From the NCBI GenBank assembly GCA_964603985.1, contig CAZRXG010000031.1:1-49882 (forward strand): a stretch of 49,882 nt of DNA, written 5' to 3'. Each line of letters begins with the position of its first letter. Within the stretch, counting starts at the first letter, position 1. A program made the translations under genes and the position numbers. Source of the DNA: CAZRXG01 sp964603985. GTDB lineage: Bacteria > Chloroflexota > Anaerolineae > Aggregatilineales > UBA3940. Under the pieces are notes generated by a model. The model was not told the origin of the DNA. It worked only from the letters and a program-made list of their open reading frames with translations, and ran no database searches. Positions 1-8,348 of this stretch are shown piece after piece.

Positions 1-1773
1 GCCGTGCCCGCAGTGCCCCGCCTGGGCGAGGTCACGGTCGCGCTGAACCCGCCCTCGGCCTGGCTGGCCGGGCGCGAAATGATCGGCGTGTGGCTCCAGG
101 CGGTCGGCCTCAGCGTGGCGACCTTTGTCATGCTTGCGCGGCTGGTGCAGGGCGGCCTGTTCGAGATCGCGCTGCTGTCCCTCGTGCCGGGCATTCTGAT
201 TTACGGGCTGCTGGGTGCGCCGACGGTCGGGGCGCTGTTCAGCATGATCCTGATCCTCGTGCCGCTGGTCGCACGCGCCCCGGCGCTGGCGGTCTTCTGG
301 CTGATCCTGTTTGTCATCGCCGGGACGCGCCTCAACTCACGCGAGATAATGCTGATCGTCGTGACCTCCGTCGCCGCCGGGAGTCCGCTCGGCTGGCTGG
401 TGCCGCTGCTCGCGCCCTGGTGGCTGCGCGCGCGGCGCGTCGTCCTGCCGACCGCGCTGGGCGTCGCCACGGCGATGCTGTTCGCCGTCACGCTGGGCTG
501 GCCGGATGCCGGGGGACTGCTCCCCACGCCGCTCCAGAACGATGTCAGGGTGCACGTCCTCGCCACCCCCATCGATACGTCGTACCTGGGCCTGTTTGAG
601 AAGGGTGCCTGGGGCGGCTGGGAGGATGTCGATGCGCTGTGGAAGGACAACGTGGCCGGGACGTTCAACGCGCTGGGCGATTTCTTCGCCGTCACGAACG
701 GTCTGCCGCTGTTGATCGCCACCGCCTGGGCCGTCGCCGCGACGCTGAGTGTTTCCAACCGCCGCGTGCAGTCGCCCTACCTGCGCCCGCTGGGCCTGGG
801 TCTGGGCCTGCTCGTCCTGCTGGCCGTTCATCTGCTGCCAGGCCGGGCCGGTCTGTCCAGGCCGAATCTTGGCGCGATCATTCTGGCGCTCTTCAGCGTC
901 GGGCTGGCCTTCGTCCTCAGCCAGTGGCCTGTCCAGGCCGACCCCAACCGTGGCAACCAGGTGGGGACGGTCCTGCGCCTGCTGCGGCAGACGTTGGGGG
1001 CCTTCTACATGGCGTTGGGCGTGGCTTACTTCTCCGGTCTGCTGAACGAATCACCGCTCTACTGGGTGCTGTGGACGATCGGTATCTTCGGCACGCTGAC
1101 CATGATCACCAACGCCATGATCGGGCCGCCGCTCGTCTTTGCCGGGCTGGTGGCCGCTGCCGCCTCCGCCGGCAATCCTACGCTGACCGTCCTCACGGCG
1201 GTGATGCTGCTCGTCTACCTGTTCATCAACCTGTTCTTCGACAGGCGTCGCCCGCGCCGCTGGAACCCGCTGGGGGCCGGGCTGATCGTCGGCTCGCCCG
1301 GTCTGGCGCAGTTTGGCATCCTGCCGCTGGGTGTGCTCAGCCTGGGCGCGTTGGAGGCGCAGGTTCCGGCCACGCTGCTGGCCCTCTCCGGCCACGTCCT
1401 GCTGATCGCCACCGCCGGGTCGATCTCCCCGCTGGCCGTCATTATCCAGTTGATCATGACGCTGGCGGGCGTGCTGGTCGTCGAGCGCGCGATGGGCGTC
1501 GAGGCCCTGCACGAGCTCAACCACAAGCTGCTGCGCCTGATCCTGACCGTCGGCGCGGCGGTCGTCATGGCGGTCGGCTATTACTGGCTGGGCGAGGTGG
1601 CACCGGGCGCTTCGGTCTTCAACGCCATCCTGCTGAGCGCCGTCACGGGCGCGGCGCTGGTCGGTGGGATGGGCGACCGCGCAATGTACTGGCGGCGCTT
1701 CATTGAGCGCGAAGAGGAAGAGGAAGAGATGATAGAGGACGAGGAGGTCACCGGCCCCTGGGGTCGGCAGTGA
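1..1773 (+). CDS. Polytopic membrane protein, 5' truncated by window edge
   Basis: The frame is open from base 1, so the true start probably lies upstream; about 590 residues are visible. The protein is a series of hydrophobic helices, roughly a dozen or more, interrupted near residues 170-225 by a polar stretch rich in Asp, Trp and Gly that could be an extracytoplasmic loop. It ends in a strongly acidic tail (REEEEEEMIEDEEV) just before the stop at 1771. I do not recognise the family and see no catalytic motif; a transporter or an envelope-assembly protein are both possible. It converges on the ZIP transporter gene, with a hairpin between them. Confidence 0.75.
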   Translation, partial: AVPAVPRLGEVTVALNPPSAWLAGREMIGVWLQAVGLSVATFVMLARLVQGGLFEIALLSLVPGILIYGLLGAPTVGALFSMILILVPLVARAPALAVFWLILFVIAGTRLNSREIMLIVVTSVAAGSPLGWLVPLLAPWWLRARRVVLPTALGVATAMLFAVTLGWPDAGGLLPTPLQNDVRVHVLATPIDTSYLGLFEKGAWGGWEDVDALWKDNVAGTFNALGDFFAVTNGLPLLIATAWAVAATLSVSNRRVQSPYLRPLGLGLGLLVLLAVHLLPGRAGLSRPNLGAIILALFSVGLAFVLSQWPVQADPNRGNQVGTVLRLLRQTLGAFYMALGVAYFSGLLNESPLYWVLWTIGIFGTLTMITNAMIGPPLVFAGLVAAAASAGNPTLTVLTAVMLLVYLFINLFFDRRRPRRWNPLGAGLIVGSPGLAQFGILPLGVLSLGALEAQVPATLLALSGHVLLIATAGSISPLAVIIQLIMTLAGVLVVERAMGVEALHELNHKLLRLILTVGAAVVMAVGYYWLGEVAPGASVFNAILLSAVTGAALVGGMGDRAMYWRRFIEREEEEEEMIEDEEVTGPWGRQ

Positions 1774-1804
1774 TCTCCGTGCGTCACTCACCTGATTTAA
1801 CACC

Positions 1805-1832
1805 AGAGGCCACCCACTGCCGGGCGGCCTCT
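1805..1832. terminator. Hairpin between convergent genes
   Basis: AGAGGCC at 1805-1811 pairs with GGCCTCT at 1826-1832 around a 14-nt loop, followed on the plus strand by TAAATTT. It lies between the convergent stops at 1773 and 1858, so it may end transcription in both directions. Confidence 0.55.
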
Positions 1833-1857
1833 TAAATTTCCCCTGCAACCGGGATGG

Positions 1858-2607
1858 CTAGAACACCAGCACGTTCTGCAAAACCATCATCGTCAGGAAG
1901 CCGCCCATCCCGGCCAGAGCACTGCTCAACCGCTGCCGCGAGTCGTCCCGGCTTTCGGGGATCATCTCGCTCATCACCAGGAAGATCATCGCCCCCGCCG
2001 CGAAGCCAAACGCGTAGGGCAGGATGGGCCGGAAGGCCACGACCGCCAGGTAGGCCGGGATCGCGGCGATCAATTGTGGCACACCGGAGAAGATCGCCCA
2101 GCCGACGCACCGCCACCCGCCGACTCCCTCGGCGCGCAGCGGCAGCGAGACGGCCAGCCCTTCGGGAACGTTGTGAATGGCAATCGCCACCGCCATCAAC
2201 AGCCCCAACTTGGCCTCGCCGGAGCCGTAGGCCACGCCAATCGCCAGCCCCTCCGGGAAGCTGTGCACGAACAGCGTCGCCAGTACCAGGATGATGCGCC
2301 TGGAACCCGCTTCCGAAAGCCCATCGACCTTAAACTCGTGCTGTTCGAGCCACCGTGAGGTCAGGGCCATCAGACCGGCACCGACAGAGATGCCGACCGC
2401 GACGGGCGTGATCCCGCCGTCGGCGACGCCGGGCATGATCAGGTTGAACACCGAGGCGGACAGCATCAGCCCACCGGATACCGCCCAGCCCATGCGGGCG
2501 ACGTTTTCGGGGAACTTGCGGACGAACACGAAGGGCAATCCCCCCAGCCCATTTGCCAGCACGGTGATGGTAGCCGCGATGGCAGTTTCCGTTAATGAGG
2601 CAATCAT
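1858..2607 (-). CDS. ZIP family divalent metal transporter
   Basis: This 249-residue membrane protein has about eight hydrophobic segments. The two ZIP metal-site motifs are visible: HSFPEG at residues 115-120 and HNVPEG at 145-150, in the positions of TM4 and TM5. ZIP proteins take up zinc, iron or manganese; the metal cannot be read from the sequence. The short His-containing stretch near residue 90 (EQHEFK) sits in the cytoplasmic loop that often binds metal. It lies 15 bp downstream of the TrmB-type regulator and is probably in the same transcript, so that regulator may control it. Confidence 0.93.
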   Translation of the reverse strand: MIASLTETAIAATITVLANGLGGLPFVFVRKFPENVARMGWAVSGGLMLSASVFNLIMPGVADGGITPVAVGISVGAGLMALTSRWLEQHEFKVDGLSEAGSRRIILVLATLFVHSFPEGLAIGVAYGSGEAKLGLLMAVAIAIHNVPEGLAVSLPLRAEGVGGWRCVGWAIFSGVPQLIAAIPAYLAVVAFRPILPYAFGFAAGAMIFLVMSEMIPESRDDSRQRLSSALAGMGGFLTMMVLQNVLVF

Positions 2608-2622
2608 GGCCGGTTGCTCCTC

Positions 2623-3411
2623 TTATTGGTCGGTCAGACTTTCGAAGATCTGCCGGTCTTCCGCGTCCAGGCGTGCAAGCAAATCCGTCCCCAGGCGGGC
2701 ATAGACGCGCTGTGCAAACATCTCCATCCATACAAATTGGCGGGCGATCAACACCAGGTTGGGGTTGCGGGTGATGGTGGCCATGGTCTCCTCCTGGCCG
2801 GTGCCGGCAATCAGCACTTCGCCGCGATCCACGACGACCAGCAGCGTGTCGGTCAGCTCCTGTAGCTTGCTTTCAAGCGGCGGGTGCCGGACGACGTGCC
2901 CGTGCTCCAGTTCGGCGTCACCGGTCAGCACCGTGCTCACCGCCACGCCGCGCTGGCAGGCTACCCCGATCTCCTGGTAGAGGGTGTCCAGATCGATGTC
3001 GGTCAGCACGAGGAACACCTCGCTCTGTGCCTCGCGGATCATCTGGGCGGCGTAGGCCATCGCCGCCTCTCGCCCGCTGACCGTCCAGATGCCCGCCTCC
3101 TCCGGCGCTGTATAGAGTTCGTACAGGCCCTTACGCAGTTCGGTTACCAGGCGGCGGTGATCGGCTTCGGTGCGGTCGAGCAGCATGTCGGGCGGGATCG
3201 GGCGGTACAGGGTTGCCCGGCCTTCGACGCTCTCCAGCACCGCCCCGCGCGCGTGCAGGCGGCTCAGCGTCTCGTAGACCATCGAGCGCGGCACGCCGGA
3301 CTTCTTGCTGATCTGGTAGCCGGTGGCCGGATTGTCGCGCAGCAGGGCAAGGTACACTTTGGCTTCGTATTCGGTGAAACCGATCTCTATCAGGTCTTCC
3401 AGAAGCTCCAT
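2623..3411 (-). CDS. TrmB-family transcriptional regulator
   Basis: Residues 1-75 form the TrmB winged helix; EIGFTEYEAKVYLALLRD followed by ISKKSGVPRSMVYETLSRL is characteristic. The C-terminal part is a regulatory domain of the type that binds a ligand. The chosen ATG at 3411 is preceded by GGAG four bases upstream; an in-frame TTG at 3444 would add 11 residues. TrmB proteins are commonest in archaea, where they sense sugars, but occur in Chloroflexota. The short gap to the ZIP gene downstream suggests control of metal uptake, which is inference. A palindromic site lies 60 bp upstream. Confidence 0.88.
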   Translation of the reverse strand: MELLEDLIEIGFTEYEAKVYLALLRDNPATGYQISKKSGVPRSMVYETLSRLHARGAVLESVEGRATLYRPIPPDMLLDRTEADHRRLVTELRKGLYELYTAPEEAGIWTVSGREAAMAYAAQMIREAQSEVFLVLTDIDLDTLYQEIGVACQRGVAVSTVLTGDAELEHGHVVRHPPLESKLQELTDTLLVVVDRGEVLIAGTGQEETMATITRNPNLVLIARQFVWMEMFAQRVYARLGTDLLARLDAEDRQIFESLTDQ

Positions 3412-3473
3412 ACACTCCGGCGATCTCCCATCCTCGCGGCGCAAGAATGGAGGATCCCGCCTCCTCCCACAGT

Positions 3474-3514
3474 AGTTGTTCTAAGAATAACTAGTAGTCA
3501 TAATATAAACAACT
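3474..3514. promoter_or_regulatory. Candidate TrmB operator
   Basis: AGTTGTTCT-A-AGAATAACT at 3474-3492 is a palindrome with one mismatch, and a second half site, AACAACT, lies at 3508-3514 and is the exact inverse of 3474-3480. The element sits in the AT-rich gap between the divergent regulator and endonuclease-like genes. Confidence 0.55.
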
Positions 3515-3601
3515 ATACAAATCCTGTCAAGCAGGGCAAGATCGGGAATACGCCTGAATATCGCAGCCGGCAGAGGAACACCATGCCAGCAAGGAAACAC
3601 C

Positions 3602-4645
3602 ATGAAAGACCAACCTGAGCCTGCGGACAGCAACGCACGGCGGTTGGCCGCCAGAGTATCGCCTGGCAGGCTGCTGCTGGCCGCCACCGACCTGTACACC
3701 GTCCTCGTGATCCTCTACCTGATCGCGCACACTCTCACCGGCGACCGTCTGTGGCCGGTTGCTTTGCTGGCCTTCCTGGCGCATTGGCTGCTGCTGCCGG
3801 GCTTCGTGCTGGTTCCGGCGCTGCTTCTGGCGCGGCAGCGCTGGCGGGCGGCTCTGGCCGGGGTGAGCGTCGTCGCGTTCCTGGCGCTGTTCGGCGGCCT
3901 GTTCCTGCCGAAGGGGCCCGCCTCGACCGCTGCCTGCCCGCCGGACGAGTGTGTGCCGCTGACGGCCATGACGTACAATCTGCTCATCAACGCCACCGAC
4001 CCCGATGCGCTGGTCGAGATGCTGCGAGACTCAGGGGCCGACATCGTCGCGTTGCAGGAAGTCAGCCCCTCGCGGGCCGACCTGTTGGAGCGTGAGCTGG
4101 CGGACACCTACCCCCACCGCGTCCTGTACGACCTGGGCATCTCCGGCGTCGGCCTGTTGAGCCGCCACCCGATCCTGGAACATGAGATGTTCTATCTCCA
4201 GGCGCAGGCGCACCCCTACCTGCGGGCAACGCTCGACGTGGAGGGCGCATCCCTGACGGTGATCGTCGCCCACCCGCCCCCGCCGGGCCGGGTCGGCAGG
4301 ACGATCCGCATCTATCCCGGTGTCCCCCTCGGGATCGCCTCGGTGTCGGAGATGGCGGCATCGGGCGGCCCCACGTTGCTGCTGGGCGACTTCAACATGA
4401 CCGACCAGAATGACGTGTACCGCATCATCAGGCGTGCCGGGCTGCGTGATGCCTTCCGCGAGGCGGGGTGGGGCCTCGGCCTGACGTACCCCCGCCGCCT
4501 GCTCCGGTACGAGTCCTTCCCGCTGCTGATGCGGATCGACTACATCTTCTACACCGGCGACTTCGAGGCGACGCGCGCCTGGGTGGGGCCGGACGCAGGC
4601 GCGGATCACCTGCCCGTGCTCGCCGAATTGGTCTGGAGACGGTGA
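3602..4645 (+). CDS. Membrane-anchored endonuclease/exonuclease/phosphatase family protein
   Basis: The 347-residue protein starts with about three hydrophobic helices (residues 24-103) and then an extracytoplasmic EEP domain. The family motifs run in order: MTYNLLIN (123-130), DIVALQEVSP (147-156, with the metal-binding Glu), VIVAHPPPPG, LLLGDFNMTD (the catalytic Asp/Asn pair), RIDYIFYTGDF and the final DHLPVLAEL (catalytic His). All core residues appear present, so it should be an active metal-dependent phosphoesterase; whether it cleaves nucleic acid, lipid headgroups or another substrate is unknown. AAGGAAA lies just before the ATG. It is nine bases from rdgB and probably cotranscribed with it. 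Confidence 0.9.
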   Translation: MKDQPEPADSNARRLAARVSPGRLLLAATDLYTVLVILYLIAHTLTGDRLWPVALLAFLAHWLLLPGFVLVPALLLARQRWRAALAGVSVVAFLALFGGLFLPKGPASTAACPPDECVPLTAMTYNLLINATDPDALVEMLRDSGADIVALQEVSPSRADLLERELADTYPHRVLYDLGISGVGLLSRHPILEHEMFYLQAQAHPYLRATLDVEGASLTVIVAHPPPPGRVGRTIRIYPGVPLGIASVSEMAASGGPTLLLGDFNMTDQNDVYRIIRRAGLRDAFREAGWGLGLTYPRRLLRYESFPLLMRIDYIFYTGDFEATRAWVGPDAGADHLPVLAELVWRR

Positions 4646-4654
4646 GGTGGCCGC

Positions 4655-5278
4655 ATGAAAATCCTGGTTGCGACACACAACACGGGCAAGCTGCGCGAAT
4701 ACGCCGAACTGCTGGCCGACGTTGCGCCCGGCGGCAAGCCGGTTGAGTGGGTCTCACTGGCCGACCTGGGCATCGAGGCCGATGTCGAGGAGACGGGCGC
4801 GACCTTCGAGGAGAACGCGCGCCTGAAGGCGGTGGCCTACGCGCGGCAGAGCGGCCTGCTGACGCTGGCCGACGACTCCGGCCTGGAGGTTGACGCGCTG
4901 GACGGCGAGCCGGGCGTGCGCTCGGCGCGCTACGGCGGGCCGGGCCTCGACGACGCAGGCCGCTATCGCCTGCTGCTCGAAAACCTGGAGGGCGTGCCCG
5001 ACGCGGGGCGCGGTGCCCGCTTCCGCTGCGTGGTGGCGGTCGGCACGCCGGAGGGCGATGTACACACCGCCGAAGGCATCTGCGAGGGCCGCATCGCGCA
5101 CCAGCCGCGCGGCGAGCATGGCTTCGGCTACGACCCGGTTTTCTACGTCGAATCGCGCGGTGCGACGATGGCCGAGCTTGGCCCGGCGGTCAAAAACCGC
5201 ATCAGCCATCGCGCGCGCGCCCTGGAGGCTATCAGGCCAACACTGCTGAACGTGATCGCGTGGTGGGGTGGGCGATGA
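4655..5278 (+). CDS. rdgB: XTP/dITP pyrophosphatase (non-canonical purine NTPase)
   Basis: This 207-residue HAM1/RdgB protein hydrolyses dITP, ITP and XTP to monophosphates, keeping deaminated purines out of DNA and RNA. The family motifs are all visible: THNTGK at residues 7-12 binds the triphosphate, TFEENARLKA carries a catalytic Glu, LADDSGLEVDALDGEPG is the central signature, GFGYDPVF contacts the base, and KNRISHRARAL ends the active site. The length is normal for the family. It follows the EEP-domain gene by nine bases. Confidence 0.96.
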   Translation: MKILVATHNTGKLREYAELLADVAPGGKPVEWVSLADLGIEADVEETGATFEENARLKAVAYARQSGLLTLADDSGLEVDALDGEPGVRSARYGGPGLDDAGRYRLLLENLEGVPDAGRGARFRCVVAVGTPEGDVHTAEGICEGRIAHQPRGEHGFGYDPVFYVESRGATMAELGPAVKNRISHRARALEAIRPTLLNVIAWWGGR

Positions 5279-5308
5279 TCCCAATTGCATCGAACCCGCC
5301 CCCCACCT

Positions 5309-5314
5309 ACAATA
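5309..5314 (+). promoter_or_regulatory. Possible -10 element upstream of the paralog cluster
   Basis: TACAAT at 5309-5314 lies in the 226-bp gap before the three paralogous membrane genes. No convincing -35 is visible and the leader would be about 185 nt. Confidence 0.3.
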
Positions 5315-5504
5315 GGCACATCATCTGCCATACTCACACATCGAGGGAGAGAGAAGACAACCCCGGAACAGCTTGAAGCGGCACGTTCCCAGCCCCGCGC
5401 CGATACAGGCGACGCTCACGACGTGACCGGCAGACCCCCGACAACGATCGGGCAGTATCAGGTGTGTTGTGGAACCGGCTCGTCAGCCCGAAGGAGATTG
5501 AAAC

Positions 5505-6353
5505 ATGAGCTCTGGCGTCCTGTTGAGCCGCGCGTGGGATACCTTCTGGAACAACAAATTTCTGATCCTGCTGGGCGTGCTGGTCGTGTTGGGCATGGGG
5601 CCAATTTTCGCCCTGCAGCAGATGTTATCGCAGTGGCCATTGTCCCTGACCTGCGTGCTCATCATCGTCGCGATTGCGCTGTGGGTCGTGGGCACCATCG
5701 CCCGCGGCGCGTTGATCGCCGGTGTCGCCCAGACCGAGACGGCCGGCGCGTCGAGCTTCGGCCAGGCCTGGAACGCCGGTTGGCGGAAAGGCTGGCGGCT
5801 GGTCGGGATTGGCCTGATCCCGGCCGTTCCCAGGTTCGTGCTGGGCTGGATGATTTTCACTGTTATCTTCTTGCTCATATTTCTGACCGGAGTCGCGGCA
5901 ATGGGTGGGTATTATGATTACGATCCGCTGGACACTTTCGGTGCAGGCATGTCCATCGTCGTGGGGGCCATCATCTGCTTGCTGGCCATCGTACCCCTGG
6001 TGCTGGGGCTGCTGCGCCTCATGGCCAACCGCGCCTATGTGCTGGAAGACATCGACGTGTTCAAGTCATACAGGCGCGGATGGGAGGTACTGCGCGAGAA
6101 CTTGAGGCAGGGCATCATCCTGATCCTGATCCAGATCGTCATCCAGATCGTGCTCAATTTGTTGCTGTTCGTCCTGCCCTTCGTCCCGGTTCTTGTTTCG
6201 TCCTGGAGTTGGCCGTTGTGGCCGGTGCTGTGGACGGTGCTGTGGCCCATCGGCAGCGCGTTCAGCGCCTACTTCTCGACGGTGTGGACGCTGGCCTGGC
6301 GTGAGTGGACGAGCAAAGGGGCCTTCGTTGAGCAGACCTTCAGCAACAATTGA
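5505..6353 (+). CDS. Paralogous membrane protein, copy 1 of 3
   Basis: A 282-residue membrane protein of a family I cannot name. It begins with LLSRAWDTFWNNKFLILLG, has a central soluble segment FGQAWNAGWRKGWRLVGIG between hydrophobic helices, and ends AYFSTVWTLAWREW. About six hydrophobic segments are present. This layout resembles DUF975-like or glycerophosphodiesterase membrane-domain proteins but no catalytic residues are seen. The start is supported by AAGGAG seven bases upstream. Copies 2 and 3 follow directly. Stretches of DNA at 5749-5795 and 6260-6316 are nearly identical to copy 2. Confidence 0.85.
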   Translation: MSSGVLLSRAWDTFWNNKFLILLGVLVVLGMGPIFALQQMLSQWPLSLTCVLIIVAIALWVVGTIARGALIAGVAQTETAGASSFGQAWNAGWRKGWRLVGIGLIPAVPRFVLGWMIFTVIFLLIFLTGVAAMGGYYDYDPLDTFGAGMSIVVGAIICLLAIVPLVLGLLRLMANRAYVLEDIDVFKSYRRGWEVLRENLRQGIILILIQIVIQIVLNLLLFVLPFVPVLVSSWSWPLWPVLWTVLWPIGSAFSAYFSTVWTLAWREWTSKGAFVEQTFSNN

Positions 6354-6422
6354 GCGACGACAGACGTATTGGTATGTGAGCCGGAGTGGAACCGGCTCGC
6401 CAACCCCAAAGGAGAATAAAAC

Positions 6423-7370
6423 ATGGACTTTGGCGAACTCTTGAGCCGCGCCTGGGATATCCTCTGGAACAACAAATTTCTGGTCCTGCTGGGCGTGCTG
6501 GTCGCGTTGGGCAGCGGCAGCGTCGGCAGCGGAAACTTCAACGTTCCCGGCAATGGTGGCCCCTCCGGTGGCCAGCAGCCTTTTGCGGGGCCGGAGGAAT
6601 TCCAGGAGTTCGACTTTGACGAGTATGGGGTCTCACAGGACGAGCTGGAGGACATCTTCAGCGCGCTGGGGGCGTTTTTTGCCCTGGGCGCTGCTGCTGT
6701 CGTTGCTCTGATCTGCGTGGCCATCGTCGTCGGGATCGCCCTGTGGGTCGCGGGCCTAATCGCCCGCGGAGGGTTGATCGCCGGGGTTGACCAGATCGAG
6801 ACGGTCGGCGCGTCGAGCTTCGGCCAGGCCTGGAACGCCGGTTGGCAGAAAGGCTGGCGACTGTTTGGGATCGGCCTGATCCCGGCCATCCCCGGTATCG
6901 TGCTGGCGCTGGTTGTTCTGGCCTTTGGCATGGCCTACTACTTCGAGGGGCGGGGCCTCGACGAGACGACGCTGGCTGCTGCCGGTTCGGGGATGTTCGT
7001 CGTCGTGGGAACCACCGTCTGCCTGGTGACCATCGTATCGCTGGTGCTGGAGCTGCTGCGCGGCTTGGCCAACCGTGCCTGCATACTGGAGGACACCGGC
7101 GTGTTCGAGTCGTACAGGCGCGGATGGGAGGTGCTGCGTGAGAACCTGGGGCAGGGCGTCATTCTCGCCCTGATCCAGATCGGCATCCAGATCGGACTTT
7201 TTTTGCTGCTGTTCATCCCGACCTTTATCATGTCCTGCTGCTGCCTGCTGTGGCCTGTGCTGTTGGTCATCAGCGGCACGATCAGCGCCTACTTCTCGAC
7301 GGCGTGGACGCTGGCCTGGCGTGAGTGGACGGGCAAAGAGATCTTCATCGAGCAGGCACCCGCCGTGTAG
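6423..7370 (+). CDS. Paralogous membrane protein, copy 2 of 3
   Basis: This 315-residue paralog has the same N-terminus (LLSRAWDILWNNKFLVLLG), central FGQAWNAGWQKGWRLFGIG and C-terminus AYFSTAWTLAWREW as copy 1. It differs by an inserted Gly/Pro/Gln/Glu-rich stretch at about residues 35-85 that should sit outside the membrane between the first two helices. The leader before the ATG also matches that of copy 1, both containing GGAACCGGCTCG and an AAGGAGA ribosome site, so the duplication included the translation start. Function is unknown. Confidence 0.85.
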   Translation: MDFGELLSRAWDILWNNKFLVLLGVLVALGSGSVGSGNFNVPGNGGPSGGQQPFAGPEEFQEFDFDEYGVSQDELEDIFSALGAFFALGAAAVVALICVAIVVGIALWVAGLIARGGLIAGVDQIETVGASSFGQAWNAGWQKGWRLFGIGLIPAIPGIVLALVVLAFGMAYYFEGRGLDETTLAAAGSGMFVVVGTTVCLVTIVSLVLELLRGLANRACILEDTGVFESYRRGWEVLRENLGQGVILALIQIGIQIGLFLLLFIPTFIMSCCCLLWPVLLVISGTISAYFSTAWTLAWREWTGKEIFIEQAPAV

Positions 7371-7378
7371 GGCACCAT

Positions 7379-8320
7379 ATGGACGTTGGAACCCTGCTGA
7401 GCCGGGCGCTTGACATCCTGTGGAAGAACAAATTCCTGATCGCCCTGGGCGTGCTGATCGCGCTGGTCGGCGGGGAGGGAACCACGCGCAGCGTCACCAC
7501 CTCCCTGCTGCGCTACCTGCCCGTCGACAGCGAGGCACTGGCGGCGGGGATTCCGGGCCTTGAGGCGGTGCCGGCCCTGCTCCCCCGGACCGACCCGGAC
7601 GCCCTGCTCAGGCTGTTGGGACGGCTGGGCGTCAAGGGCCTGCTGACGCTGTTCGGCGCGTCGATCCTGCTGCTGATCGTGGTGGGCGTCATCGTCCTGG
7701 TGACGCGCGGCGGCCTGATCGCCGGAGTGGATCAGGTCGAGTCGGGCGGCGAGACCGGCTTCGGGAAGGCGTGGCGCGTCGGCTGGAAGCGCGCCTGGCG
7801 GCTGATCATCGTCGCCTCGATCCCGCCTATACCCATCACCCTCGCCGCCAACCTGGTCGTGATCGGCCTGACGGTTTTCATCGAGGCGACCGGCGGCGTG
7901 GAATCCATCGGCGAGACGCTGTCCGCCCCCCTCGCCATCCCCGGCCTAGCGCTGCCGGTCCTCGCCCTGACGTGTCCCCTTGCCCTCGTGTCGGCGGGGC
8001 TGGCACTCCTGTGGCCGCTCGCCGAGCGGGCCTGTGTGCTGGAAGACCGGCGGGCGCTCGATTCCTTTCGCCGCGCCTGGCAGATCTTCCGCGCCAACCC
8101 CGGCCCGGCCCTGCTGCTGCTCCTGATCCAGTGGGGCGTTCACCTGGCCCTGTCTTCGCTGTTGTTCCTTCCTGGGCTGTTGGTCGCGCTGTGCTTCCTG
8201 TTTGTGCCGCTGGTGTGGGTCATCAGTGGAGCCGGGAAGGCGCTCTCGTCGGCGCTGTGGACGCTCGCCTGGCGCGAGTGGGCCGCAGGCACACCGCCCG
8301 ACGTGCCTGCAACGGGGTGA
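7379..8320 (+). CDS. Paralogous membrane protein, copy 3 of 3
   Basis: The ATG at 7379 gives MDVGTLLSRALDILWKNK, which aligns with both neighbours, so it is chosen over a longer in-frame start at 7325 inside copy 2. The 313-residue product keeps the family layout (FGKAWRVGWKRAWRL in the middle, ALWTLAWREWAAG at the end) but is much more diverged, and has its own first-loop insert. It starts eight bases after copy 2 stops and has no strong ribosome site, suggesting translational coupling. Confidence 0.82.
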   Translation: MDVGTLLSRALDILWKNKFLIALGVLIALVGGEGTTRSVTTSLLRYLPVDSEALAAGIPGLEAVPALLPRTDPDALLRLLGRLGVKGLLTLFGASILLLIVVGVIVLVTRGGLIAGVDQVESGGETGFGKAWRVGWKRAWRLIIVASIPPIPITLAANLVVIGLTVFIEATGGVESIGETLSAPLAIPGLALPVLALTCPLALVSAGLALLWPLAERACVLEDRRALDSFRRAWQIFRANPGPALLLLLIQWGVHLALSSLLFLPGLLVALCFLFVPLVWVISGAGKALSSALWTLAWREWAAGTPPDVPATG

Positions 8321-8348
8321 CATCGCGGGGATAGGGGCGCAGCGGGAT

